From Methanocella sp. (GTDB taxonomy: Archaea; Halobacteriota; Methanocellia; Methanocellales; Methanocellaceae), in contig NZ_DATJPM010000038.1 of assembly GCF_035506375.1 (NCBI RefSeq), positions 16,884-80,883 on the forward strand: DNA of 64,000 nt, read 5' to 3'. The stretch's first letter is position 1, and the number at the start of each line of letters is the position of its first letter. Shown in pieces: positions 17,430 to 25,669 of the stretch. Made by a program: the position numbers and the translations under genes. The notes beneath the pieces were generated by a model. The model made no database searches and was not told the DNA's origin. It saw only the letters and a program-made list of their open reading frames with translations.

Positions 17430-18047
17430 TCACTTTCGGATGAGCGGCCTGACCCTGGTCATATAGTGGAGCACATTGGCGATGCGAACGGCACATTCCG
17501 GATCCGCGTCCCGGAACGTGATGTAGCGGATCTCCTTGTCCGGATTGGGGTTGACCAGCGTATATCGATACCAGAGGCGCTGGCTCGGGGACTGCAGGTA
17601 TTCGGCATATGGGTTCTTATTACCCTTCGGCCGCAGGTTCGACCATTCGTGGATGAACAGCTTATCGGTTTTGTAGACGCTGCCGTCCACGTACTCCAGC
17701 TGGACCTCCAGCGCGTCCCTGTCGCCGTTGGCCGCCCCCGACCAGTATGAGAGGACGTCGGCGAAATCCGTTACGCCGAACCGGCATATGTCGCCCTGCT
17801 CTTTCCGGCCCACGTAGTACTGTTTCGTGATGAGGCCCATGACGTCGATGCCATAATTAAAGTCGTCCGTGACGCCCGAGCTGAGGCTATACGACGCCCC
17901 GACCGGACTCGACAGGTCCGTCAGCGTCACGCTCCGTGTCATGTTGTCCACGTAGCGCCGCAGTTCGACGAGTTCGTCCAGTATCTTGTTCCATTCCTCC
18001 GATCGTATAAGATCGCCCGGCTTCTTGTAATTGACTTCGATCACCAT
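17430..18047 (-). CDS. Tail-island protein, unknown (possible fibre or baseplate periphery)
   Basis: Protein of 205 residues. A short N-terminal helix typical of trimeric attachment (IRSEEWNKILDELVELRRYVDNM) leads into a beta-rich body with many aromatic residues (DFNYGIDVMGLITKQYYVG, LWYRYTLVNPNPDKEIRYITF). This layout fits a fibre or receptor-binding accessory that docks through its N-terminus; position downstream of the gpI-like gene is where phages place fibres. No family recognised, so the role is inference. Confidence 0.55.
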   Translation of the reverse strand: MVIEVNYKKPGDLIRSEEWNKILDELVELRRYVDNMTRSVTLTDLSSPVGASYSLSSGVTDDFNYGIDVMGLITKQYYVGRKEQGDICRFGVTDFADVLSYWSGAANGDRDALEVQLEYVDGSVYKTDKLFIHEWSNLRPKGNKNPYAEYLQSPSQRLWYRYTLVNPNPDKEIRYITFRDADPECAVRIANVLHYMTRVRPLIRK

Positions 18048-18081
18048 TCATCCACGCTCCCAGATTTTCCATGATCATCGT

Positions 18082-18990
18082 TCATACCACGACCACCTGT
18101 CCCCTGACTCCGCAGGCCTTTACCGAGTTGACCAGCTCCTGCACGTACTCCCGCGTGACGCCCGCCCGGGCTATGATGTCCCCGGGAATCCGCACCTCGA
18201 AGAACGCGGGCTGGCGGGCGGTCCATTCGAACGTGATGGCCGTCATGATGTTAACGGCGAACACGGACTGGTCGAACCGGGTGCTATCGAATACGCCGAT
18301 GTTCGCCTCGACCGCCTCCCGGTAGCGCCACCGGGTCTTTTTGCGGGGCAGCCGCGGCAGGCTGGCCGGGGAAAGTCTCTCCGTGACGTCCTGGCCGTTG
18401 AGGCTGGCTTTGCCATCAGCCAGCCTCAGCACATCGCCAAAGGCCAGGCTTCCCTTGAACGTCATGTACTCCCCGGTGTCCACGTTCGTGATGGTCGGGT
18501 CGGTGACCCGGGCCCCCGGCGTCTCCACCGTCATGGTGATGGCCAGCGTCGCATCGTCTATGTTCCGGGGATTGACCGACCACTCGTTGTTCGCGCTGGC
18601 CTTCCACGTCTGCTTTAGCTGTGTCGGCGGGTTCTCGAGGATCTCGATGGGATGGTCCGCCGGGAGGCCGAGCGCGATCCGGGTCATCATCCGCAGGGAC
18701 CCCAGCGTGCCGCCGCCCCGGTAGCTGATGATGGACGTCTTTAGCCGCCCGCGGAAGTCCATGTCCGATTCCCCCGCCTTCCGCCTCACGCTGTAGACGC
18801 CGCCCAGCCGGTCGAGTTCTTCGCCCGAGGCGGTGTCCACCCAGTGGGACGCCATGATCGAGCCGAAATCCTTCTCGGTCTCGTCCATCGTCTTGCCGAC
18901 GGCCTTGATGACCCCGGCGATCGCCGTCTGGCCGTTCCAGGTCAGGTAGAAGTGCGGCAGCCGCTCGCCGATGGTATCCGCCCGGGACAT
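18082..18990 (-). CDS. Baseplate gpI-like tail protein with a Dit-like beta domain
   Basis: Protein of 302 residues. The N-terminal half matches the phage tail protein gpI type: ERLPHFYLTWNG, IDETEK-like helix, then W-VDTASGEELDRLGGVYSVRRKAGESDMDFRGRLKTSI, a signature shared by P2 gpI and PBSX XkdU. Residues about 150-235 (ITMTVETPGARVTDPTITNVDTGEYMTFKG, GDVLRLADGKASLNG) instead resemble the C-terminal domain of distal tail (Dit) proteins. So two baseplate functions seem to be fused. It follows baseplate J by 2 nt, as gpI follows gpJ in P2 and Mu. Confidence 0.72.
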   Translation of the reverse strand: MSRADTIGERLPHFYLTWNGQTAIAGVIKAVGKTMDETEKDFGSIMASHWVDTASGEELDRLGGVYSVRRKAGESDMDFRGRLKTSIISYRGGGTLGSLRMMTRIALGLPADHPIEILENPPTQLKQTWKASANNEWSVNPRNIDDATLAITMTVETPGARVTDPTITNVDTGEYMTFKGSLAFGDVLRLADGKASLNGQDVTERLSPASLPRLPRKKTRWRYREAVEANIGVFDSTRFDQSVFAVNIMTAITFEWTARQPAFFEVRIPGDIIARAGVTREYVQELVNSVKACGVRGQVVVV

Positions 18991-18992
18991 GG

Positions 18993-20531
18993 TCAGGCCT
19001 CCAGGAAGACCTCGACGGTGCGGTATTCGCCCCGCTCGTCCTCCCTGATGTGCACGTTATCCTTCTTATCGTTGATCGTGACCTCGCGGGCATCTATCAC
19101 GCCCGCGACGCTCAGCGCCGCCTCGATGATCCGGCTGATCATGACGTCGTCGCCGATGTTCAGCGTTCCCAGGTAGTTCCGCACCGCCAGATCCACCCTG
19201 GCCCTCGCGTCCGCCGTGTCGACCCCTTTCTCGACGGCCACCATCAGGCGAATATCCAGCATCACGGTGGTCGGGCGCTTGAACTCGACGTGGATGCCGG
19301 CGGAGCGGGTATCGTCGATGATGCGCTCTATCTCCCGGGGGTCGCCGCCACTGGCGATGATCTGGATGATCCCGGGCACGCCGTCGGGCTGGTCGATGAT
19401 CACGACCTCGCCCATGACGCCCTCGACACCCTGCACCGCGGACTTCAACGACCTCAGGGTGGCCTTTCCGGCCTTTTCCAGGGCACGCTTGGCCCGTTCC
19501 CGGAGGTCCGCGTCGCTCTCCACGTCGGAACCGCTGAGGATATCGTGCTTATTGATCACGAACTCGATGCCAGGGACAGGCTTGGGCATCACGTTGATGC
19601 TGCCCAGGAAAACGTTTCCTTCCCGGCCAGGCACGAGGGCGACCACGGGCACTTCGACCTCCCAGCGGCCCTCCGCGTTCCTGTCCAGCGTGACGTCCCG
19701 GGTGGTCCGGAAGGATTTCACGTTTGCGGGATTCCGGGAGTACGTGGATACCGTGGTGCCGGAGGGTATGGCGATCTTCTCGTAAACCGAGTAGTCCACG
19801 TAATAGACCGAGCCGGGGTTGGGGTGCCTGCCCCCGGGCATCCACGCGATCGCATCGCCCATAAGCCTGTAGTCCGTGCCCTCGGTAAATCGTATGCGAG
19901 AGCCATCGACCTCGCCGTCGACGCTCTTGATCCCCTCGACAAGGCCGCTCTTTAGCTGGTACTTGCCTTTGCCGTCGAAGATGAGGGCTTCCTTGGGCGC
20001 CTCAGTCAGGCCCGGCTCCTTGTTCCGGCCGAAGGTGACCTCCCCCGCCGCGAAGCCGGCCGGCTTACGCGTGATGCCGAGGAGCGCGACGACGAGGTCC
20101 AGGGCCTTGCCGGAGGCCGTATCGATATACGAGGAGTTGTACACCTGGTTCATCTGGGCGTACAGAAAGTCCAGCTCGATGGCGATGGACTCTACGATGT
20201 TTCGGGTCACGCTGCCGGGGTTCACGTCGGTGATGCCGGTCGGCACGTCGATTGTATAATAAACCGTGAATGGAGTATGATTATCGGGCCGGGTCTTATC
20301 GAGCCATTCGATCGAGTTCTCGGAGAACGTGAAGTCGATGCCCTTTGTGAAGAGGAATCGGGCGCCGTTCACGGTCCCCTCGACCTTCACGATGCCCTGC
20401 GCCCCGGGATATTCCAGGCGATACTTCGGCCTGACCGCCACGTACTCGAACTTCTCGTTCACGATCCCCCGGGTAATCTGCGAGAGGATGGAGTCCACGA
20501 TATCGTTGTAAGACTTACGGACGAAGGTCAT
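18993..20531 (-). CDS. Baseplate assembly protein J
   Basis: Baseplate J/gp6-like wedge protein, 512 residues. The N-terminus starts MTFVRKSYNDIVDSILSQIT; typical J features are DTASGKALDLVVALLGITRKPA, the ERAKRALEKAGKATLRSLKSAVQGVEGV block and the C-terminal DVMISRIIEAALSVAGVIDAREVTIN. Unusually, two copies of a beta module (pattern V-G-V-G-R-F-G-D-I-W) interrupt the N-terminal third. The ATG shares its A with the upstream stop (TGATG) behind a GGAG site, so the start is well fixed even though the frame is open to 20690. Forms the iris around the hub. Confidence 0.9.
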   Translation of the reverse strand: MTFVRKSYNDIVDSILSQITRGIVNEKFEYVAVRPKYRLEYPGAQGIVKVEGTVNGARFLFTKGIDFTFSENSIEWLDKTRPDNHTPFTVYYTIDVPTGITDVNPGSVTRNIVESIAIELDFLYAQMNQVYNSSYIDTASGKALDLVVALLGITRKPAGFAAGEVTFGRNKEPGLTEAPKEALIFDGKGKYQLKSGLVEGIKSVDGEVDGSRIRFTEGTDYRLMGDAIAWMPGGRHPNPGSVYYVDYSVYEKIAIPSGTTVSTYSRNPANVKSFRTTRDVTLDRNAEGRWEVEVPVVALVPGREGNVFLGSINVMPKPVPGIEFVINKHDILSGSDVESDADLRERAKRALEKAGKATLRSLKSAVQGVEGVMGEVVIIDQPDGVPGIIQIIASGGDPREIERIIDDTRSAGIHVEFKRPTTVMLDIRLMVAVEKGVDTADARARVDLAVRNYLGTLNIGDDVMISRIIEAALSVAGVIDAREVTINDKKDNVHIREDERGEYRTVEVFLEA

Positions 20532-20971
20532 CAGCTCATCTCCAGGTAAAAGGGGAATATGAGGTTCATCGGGATATTGCTCTTGATCGGAACAACGGTT
20601 ATGTCCAGCACCACGCCATTCGGGTTGCCGCCCTGCGGACTGACCGTTATTTCCACGATCTCCCTCACTCGCGGCTCCTGCTTGACGCATTCCTTGGCAT
20701 AGAGCCTCACCAGGTCCCGCGTTTCCTGGTTATTCGGCCGACCGATCAGCTCGTGCAGCCTGGAGCCATACCAGGGATGTCCCAGGCTCGCCAGCTCGCC
20801 CCTTCGGGTGAGAAGGCGCTGCAGGAGGGCCTGCCCCAGGTTCTCGCGGCCCGAGATCGTCTGGATGTCGCCCTTCCGGTTGACGGAGAGGTCGGCGCCC
20901 ATGCCGACATAGTCCGTGCTCGTCTCCAGGTTGAGCCTGATATCGCTTCCGTATAATTCCGCGTCTGACAT
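20531..20971 (-). CDS. Baseplate wedge protein, gp25/gpW family
   Basis: Protein of 146 residues related to T4 gp25 and P2 gpW, the wedge subunit that starts sheath polymerisation. The family hallmarks are seen: N-terminal DLSVNRKGDIQTISGRENLGQALLQRLLTRRGEL, HPWYGSRL, and the conserved E-P-R in QEPRVREIVEITV. Length matches the family. Coupled to baseplate J by a TGATG overlap. Confidence 0.92.
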   Translation of the reverse strand: MSDAELYGSDIRLNLETSTDYVGMGADLSVNRKGDIQTISGRENLGQALLQRLLTRRGELASLGHPWYGSRLHELIGRPNNQETRDLVRLYAKECVKQEPRVREIVEITVSPQGGNPNGVVLDITVVPIKSNIPMNLIFPFYLEMS

Positions 20972-20987
20972 ACTACATCATACCCCG

Positions 20988-21290
20988 TTATCCAATCATT
21001 ACCGTCGGGCAGCCGACCGTGATCGAGTTCGGCCCGCCCGCCTCTGTGATCATGTCTCCCATGCGGGCCGCCGGCGCGCCCCCGATCATGACGGTGGCGC
21101 TTCCCATGGCCACGACGCCGCCCACGTGGGGTGAGGGGCCATTCGACAGCGGGCATACGTGGTTATCCACCCCCGCTCGCCACGCCGGCATGCCGCCGAT
21201 CAGCACGGTCGGGCACCCGGGCCCCGGGCCCAGGGGCGTCCCGTGGCTCGTCATGTCGCCCACCCTTGCCGCCATCTGTCCCATCCGCAC
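20988..21290 (-). CDS. PAAR-domain spike tip
   Basis: Protein of 100 residues made of a single PAAR domain, rich in Gly, Pro, His and Cys (ARVGDMTSHGTPLGPGPGCPTVLIGG, then a second similar half ending PNSITVGCPTVMIG). PAAR proteins cap the membrane-piercing spike and usually bind one metal ion through His/Cys. There is no C-terminal effector extension. Adjacent to the gpV-like spike gene. Confidence 0.93.
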   Translation of the reverse strand: MRMGQMAARVGDMTSHGTPLGPGPGCPTVLIGGMPAWRAGVDNHVCPLSNGPSPHVGGVVAMGSATVMIGGAPAARMGDMITEAGGPNSITVGCPTVMIG

Positions 21291-21293
21291 ACC

Positions 21294-21992
21294 TCAGTTG
21301 ATATTGACCATGGAGCCCTTGAGCGCCATCATGCCGCTCGCCTGCACGTTCGCGTTCCCGCCCGACTCGATCTTAAGGTCGCTGCCGGCCTTCAGCCCGA
21401 GCGACGCCTGGCTCTCCAGGGTTATGTTTTGCGCCGAGAGCTTCATATCCTTCTGCGCCGTGATAGTCACGTTCGCGTTGGACTGGACTTCCACGTCGCC
21501 GTCGTGCTGTATGCTCACCGTCGTCTGGCCCATCTCGAGCTTGAGCCCGTCGTCTGTCAGGGTCATCGTGATGTCGTTGGGGAATTTGAGGTACAGCCGC
21601 TTCCGGTTACTATCCGTTCCATCGGGAGACTCATAGATGATGTCCCCTGCGTCGTTCACCGGGGGCCGTTGATCGTCGTTATACAGGCTGCCCAGGATGA
21701 CCGGCGAGTTCACGCTGCCACCGATGTAGCCGATCAGGACCAGGTCGCCGATATTGGGCACGTGGGCGAAGCCCGCGTGGGGCGTGACCACGGGCACCTT
21801 CCGCAGCTCGTTGTCGCCGTTCTTCAGCTTCACGTCGCAGGCATAGTTATCGTTGTCGCTGCCGCTCGAATGCGGATAGATCGATGTCACCTGGGCCAGC
21901 TCCAGGGTCCGCTGCTTCCTCACTTCATCCTCCGCGATCTTCTTGATCGCCATCACCGGCGAGTCGAGGCGTTCAGCCTGATTATAATACAT
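21294..21992 (-). CDS. Baseplate spike protein, gpV/gp5-like
   Basis: Protein of 232 residues. The first part has an OB-fold (LAQVTSIYPHSSG...YACDVKLKNG, VPNIGDLVLIGYIGGSVNSPVILGSLYND), the hallmark of phage gpV, T4 gp5 and VgrG. The C-terminal half is a repetitive beta-helix of short N/Q/K/A-rich strands (VEVQSNANVTITAQKDMKLSAQ). Forms the central trimeric spike under the tube and carries the PAAR tip. No lysozyme domain, in line with the lack of murein in archaea. GGAGG site before ATG 21992. Confidence 0.9.
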   Translation of the reverse strand: MYYNQAERLDSPVMAIKKIAEDEVRKQRTLELAQVTSIYPHSSGSDNDNYACDVKLKNGDNELRKVPVVTPHAGFAHVPNIGDLVLIGYIGGSVNSPVILGSLYNDDQRPPVNDAGDIIYESPDGTDSNRKRLYLKFPNDITMTLTDDGLKLEMGQTTVSIQHDGDVEVQSNANVTITAQKDMKLSAQNITLESQASLGLKAGSDLKIESGGNANVQASGMMALKGSMVNIN

Positions 21993-22012
21993 ACACTCCT
22001 CCGATCATATTC

Positions 22013-22981
22013 TCACGGCCTCTTGATCCAGCCGAACGTGGTGGTGAAGCCCTCGTCCATGTTGAAGGCATGGCTCACCCGCGTCACCTCGAACTTGTCG
22101 TTCATCCGGGCGTCGGGCATCCCCTTGATCTCGATGGTATCGCTGAGCAGGACCTCGGGCTCGCCGATCGTCTTCACGGTGCCCACCAGGGTCACCATCA
22201 GCGCGTCCAGGACCGCCGCCGCCACCGAATCGGCGGTATCCTTATCCCGGATGGCCGGGTTAGCGACGATGAAGACCTCGTCGCCACTTCCCGCCACACC
22301 ACCCATCACCTTTTTGGAGAGCCACGGGGCCGTATCCGAGCCCTTGGTGCTCGAGGGGCTTTCCTCGAACACCTTCACGCTCGTCGCCTGGGGCGTCAGC
22401 ACCTTGACCTGGGCCTCGATTATATCCTCGCCATAGGTGAAAGTCACGGGCTTTTTCGCCTGGTAATTTTTGAACATGACCTCGCCGTCAGGCGTGAGGA
22501 AGAGGTCGAAGCCGCACAGCACCGCCAGCTCCCGCATGTGGCTGTAGACCGTCCTCGATTCGTCCACCACGTACATGGGGAAGCTGATGCCGTCGTCTAC
22601 GGTCTTGATGCTCAGGCTCAACCGGCTGGCCAGGTCCTTGACGATGTTCCCGGCGGTCTGCTGCTCATAAACCTGGTGGATTCGCATCCGGGTGAGCGGC
22701 GCGGCCAGGCTGAAGCCGCTGACCGTCACGCTCGAGATGCCCGGCTCCACGGCGTCCACCGTGCCGGTGAAGACCTGGACCGGCGCATCGTCGTAGCCCA
22801 GCTTGATGGAGACGGCGTCTCCGCTCCCGACCGCGGTCTTATCGCCCGGCTTCAGGACCACCTTAAAGGCATCCAGCGGTATGGCCAGGTCGCTGTCGAC
22901 GTTGATGCTCAGCGCCTCGGCGTTGTTGGCCGAATCAAAGCTTTGAGTGCCAATCTTCATCTCGTATACGGGCTTCAGCAT
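22013..22981 (-). CDS. Baseplate hub protein, gp27/gpD (XkdQ)-like
   Basis: Protein of 322 residues with the late-control gpD / gp27 fold: N-terminal tube-like beta domain (KVVLKPGDKTAVGSGDAVSIKLGYDDAPVQVFTG), the helical insert TAGNIVKDLASRLSLSIKTVDDG, and C-terminal DTIEIKGMPDARMNDKFEVTRVSHAFNMDEGFTTTF. It forms the trimeric hub connecting tube (sixfold) to spike (threefold). Gene order tape measure - adaptor - hub - spike is the same as in PBSX-type and P2-type tails. Confidence 0.88.
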   Translation of the reverse strand: MLKPVYEMKIGTQSFDSANNAEALSINVDSDLAIPLDAFKVVLKPGDKTAVGSGDAVSIKLGYDDAPVQVFTGTVDAVEPGISSVTVSGFSLAAPLTRMRIHQVYEQQTAGNIVKDLASRLSLSIKTVDDGISFPMYVVDESRTVYSHMRELAVLCGFDLFLTPDGEVMFKNYQAKKPVTFTYGEDIIEAQVKVLTPQATSVKVFEESPSSTKGSDTAPWLSKKVMGGVAGSGDEVFIVANPAIRDKDTADSVAAAVLDALMVTLVGTVKTIGEPEVLLSDTIEIKGMPDARMNDKFEVTRVSHAFNMDEGFTTTFGWIKRP

Positions 22982-23015
22982 CGCATCATGCTCCTCTCAC
23001 ATCGGTGGGCCGCAG

Positions 23016-23630
23016 TCAGAACAGGGACTTGAGGCCGTCCTTCGCCTCAGATTTGCCTTTGTTCGCGGCCATGTCGAACGCGGCCCCCGCGGCTTTCCCG
23101 GCCTCGCCGCCCAGCTTGGAGCTCACGTAGCCCACGGCTTCGTTCTTCGCGTCCGCGAGGATCTTGTCCACCATGCCCTCGGCCCAGCCGGCGGCCGCGG
23201 ATTCCAGCGACTCGGGGCTGAGCGATTTGAGCGGGGGCTCCTTGTACTCCTTCAGCACGATCGAATAATTGTAACGGTTTTTGTTGCCTGCGTTGTCGAT
23301 GACGTGGAAATCGTCGATGAGCACCTTCGTGATGTCTGCGGTGCCCGACAGGTCCGAGTTGAACGGGACAGGGTCGCCCTTCTGGAACTTGCCCCGGATG
23401 GACTCCAGCAGCGTCTTCGCATTATCCCCCGAGATGACGCCGTCGAACGATATTTTCACCGCGGCTCTCCCGAGGTCCTGGAAAACGCTTCCCATCATCC
23501 CGGGCAGGTCGTGGGGGACGGAATTCCGCTTGTCCGTGATGTTGAGGTTCTGGATATTCCGGCCGTCGGAAATTCCGCTGGCATCTTCCTTGCTCTCGTT
23601 CAGCTTTATGCCATCAAGCTCGATCTTCAT
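23016..23630 (-). CDS. Tail/baseplate adaptor, position of LysM hub protein but without LysM
   Basis: Protein of 204 residues between tape measure and hub, where PBSX-like tails carry XkdP and injection systems carry a LysM protein. The N-terminal 130 residues form a beta-rich domain (AAVKISFDGVISGDNAKTLLESIRGKFQKGDPVPFNSDLS...DFHVIDNAGNKNRYNYSIVLKEYKEP) similar in style to tube-like phage proteins; the C-terminal 65 residues are an Ala/Gly/Lys-rich amphipathic helix (GKAAGAAFDMAANKGKSEAKD). No LysM motif is visible. Probable structural adaptor; inference from position. Confidence 0.65.
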   Translation of the reverse strand: MKIELDGIKLNESKEDASGISDGRNIQNLNITDKRNSVPHDLPGMMGSVFQDLGRAAVKISFDGVISGDNAKTLLESIRGKFQKGDPVPFNSDLSGTADITKVLIDDFHVIDNAGNKNRYNYSIVLKEYKEPPLKSLSPESLESAAAGWAEGMVDKILADAKNEAVGYVSSKLGGEAGKAAGAAFDMAANKGKSEAKDGLKSLF

Positions 23631-23672
23631 TTCTCGCTTCCTCCATATCCTTCCAGTGGTTTTACGCTCTTT

Positions 23673-25643
23673 CTATGCGCCTCCATAGCGCCTGATCTCG
23701 TCGGAGAGTATCCGGCCGATTTTCTTGCCAAGCTCCTTCAGGTCGCCATCCTCGCTGCCGCCCTTCACGGTGACGCTGATGTTAAACGTGTTGTAGAAGC
23801 TGGACGTTTTGCTCACGTTGCCGTTCAACTCCCGGTCCACCGTGGCGCCCGGGACCGATACGTTCACGATATTCCCGTCCGCCCGGGGCTGCATCTGGAT
23901 GCCCGCGCCCGGCCCGGGCGAGGCCGTCGCGAACCGCGTGATGACGGACGCCCCGGCCTTCTGGACGGCCTGCGCCGCCGCCAGGCTCACGCTCAGGTTG
24001 ACGACAGGGTTGGGGGGCCACGCTTCGCGGGTCAGCGCCCGCTCCTGCATTCCGCCTGTCCCCGCCATCGTGTCGCCCAGCGCCGCCGGCGCGACAATCT
24101 GGTTAATGAGCCGGGCCACAGGGCTCTGTTCGATAAAGCCCGCGCCGGTGCGTAGAAGGGACTCGACCGTACGGCCCACATTGAAATCCATCTCTGCCGG
24201 GCTTACTACCGTTTGTCCCCCTGGCGGAATAGCAAGTAGCAGGCTCTGCTCGGTAAAGCCCGCGCCGGCGCGTAGAAGGGACTCGACCGTACGGCCCACA
24301 TTGAAATCCACGGCCCCCGGATCCCCTGCCGATGCCGCGGAAAGCAAACGGGCCACCGGGCCCTGCACGGCCACGCCCACCCGGCCCGGCATCTCCGCAG
24401 GACGACCGTCGATCACGGCACTGGCCTGGCCGCCGGCGACGGTGGGCGCTCCCGCGGCCATGGGCCTTGAGATCGGGGGTAACATCGATACCATGGCACT
24501 AATGGAATTACTATAAGTGCCCATGAGCGCCGACAGGGCTTTGGTCACATTCTCGGCTGGCGACGGCATCGTACCCGTCACTGGCCCGGGAGGGGCTTCC
24601 GCCATGGACCCGGCCACCGGCAAACCGGGGGCTTCCGGTGGAGCTATGCTGTGGGCCAGGGCGTCCGAGAGTCGTTTCGCATTATCCCGCGTTTCCGCCG
24701 CGGCAATGGGCATGCCGAGAGCGGGTTTCAGGGCCTCAGCGACCACCGTGTCGGGCAGAAGAGGATGGCCCTTTTCACCCGCCACAGGCGACCCGGCGAC
24801 CATTATCCGGCCCGCCGCGGGCGCGTGTTCCTGTCCGGCGGATGCAGGTCCCTTGAGAAGGGACGGCTCGGCCTGTGCGGGGGCGCTCATCGTGGCGCTC
24901 CGTAGTTCGTGGGCGATGGAGGCGGATCCCGTTGCCTCCTCGACGATATTCTTCGTGATCACGACGTTCCGGACTATATTCTCGAGCTCGTTGATGACCA
25001 GCGTGGAACGCTTGATATTCTGTTCCAGGCCCTGTGAAATGGCCGGGGCTCTCATGGGGGCTTTTAGCTCGCCGGAGCCTTCCGGCTGCCGGTAAGTTTT
25101 ATCCTCGCCGCGGCCCGCCGTGTACCAGCGATCGCCGCCCGGCATGGCCGGGCGTTCCGGCGAAACCGGTGGAACGCCCATCTCCGGTGCCTGTGGTAAA
25201 TCGCTCCCCGCCGGAAGGCCGGTCGCCAATGGACTGGCCCTGGCCAGCTCACGGGAATATTGCCCGGAAAGCGAATTGTCCGGGAGCGGTATCTCCGGCA
25301 GCCCTTCGGGAAGCGCAAAGCTCGCGTACATGGCCGGCACGCTCGCCGTCCGCTCCTGGACGCGCTCCACGGCCTCCTGGACTTGCCGGGCGATAACGGC
25401 GATATTGAGGGAAACTGGAGCGGGGGGCGTCGCAGCGGGCTCGTCCCTGAATACCTGGGGCTCCGCGGGCATGCGGAACTCTTCCCGGAAAAAGCCGTCT
25501 CCCAGGGCGTCCATGGGCAGCGCTAAAAACGAGTCTAAAAGCGCCTGCATCGCGGCCGCGATGTCCAGAAGGACTTCCGGGGGCAGAATGCCTTCCGCGC
25601 ACAGGGCGCCGGCAACTTCAACGAGGCCGTTGATCGCGGTCAT
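23673..25643 (-). CDS. Tape measure protein (putative)
   Basis: Longest gene of the island, 656 residues, placed between the tail chaperone and the adaptor, the invariant place of the tape measure. It is rich in Ala, Pro, Gly and Met with hydrophobic helices, no globular domain, and a C-terminal conserved-looking segment (SFYNTFNISVTVKGG...LGKKIGRILSDEIRRYGG). A 40-residue unit (DFNVGRTVESLLR-x-GAGF) is repeated exactly 120 bp apart. If the usual ruler relation of about 1.5 angstrom per residue holds, the tail would be about 100 nm. The high Pro content is unusual for tape measures, so the call rests mainly on synteny. Confidence 0.7.
   Translation of the reverse strand: MTAINGLVEVAGALCAEGILPPEVLLDIAAAMQALLDSFLALPMDALGDGFFREEFRMPAEPQVFRDEPAATPPAPVSLNIAVIARQVQEAVERVQERTASVPAMYASFALPEGLPEIPLPDNSLSGQYSRELARASPLATGLPAGSDLPQAPEMGVPPVSPERPAMPGGDRWYTAGRGEDKTYRQPEGSGELKAPMRAPAISQGLEQNIKRSTLVINELENIVRNVVITKNIVEEATGSASIAHELRSATMSAPAQAEPSLLKGPASAGQEHAPAAGRIMVAGSPVAGEKGHPLLPDTVVAEALKPALGMPIAAAETRDNAKRLSDALAHSIAPPEAPGLPVAGSMAEAPPGPVTGTMPSPAENVTKALSALMGTYSNSISAMVSMLPPISRPMAAGAPTVAGGQASAVIDGRPAEMPGRVGVAVQGPVARLLSAASAGDPGAVDFNVGRTVESLLRAGAGFTEQSLLLAIPPGGQTVVSPAEMDFNVGRTVESLLRTGAGFIEQSPVARLINQIVAPAALGDTMAGTGGMQERALTREAWPPNPVVNLSVSLAAAQAVQKAGASVITRFATASPGPGAGIQMQPRADGNIVNVSVPGATVDRELNGNVSKTSSFYNTFNISVTVKGGSEDGDLKELGKKIGRILSDEIRRYGGA
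24121..24310. repeat. Direct repeat inside the tape measure gene, 120-bp period
   Basis: Positions 24121-24190 and 24241-24310 match at 66 of 70 bases by hand alignment, exactly 120 bp apart, so the reading frame is kept. The unit encodes the DFNVGRTVESLLR block. Confidence 0.92.
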
Positions 25644-25669
25644 AATCGCATGCCACTTCCTCCCTCGCG

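Noticed and set aside
22070..24155. Plus-strand frames of 320 and 402 codons inside the tail island
   Set aside because: Antisense shadows of the hub, adaptor and tape measure genes.
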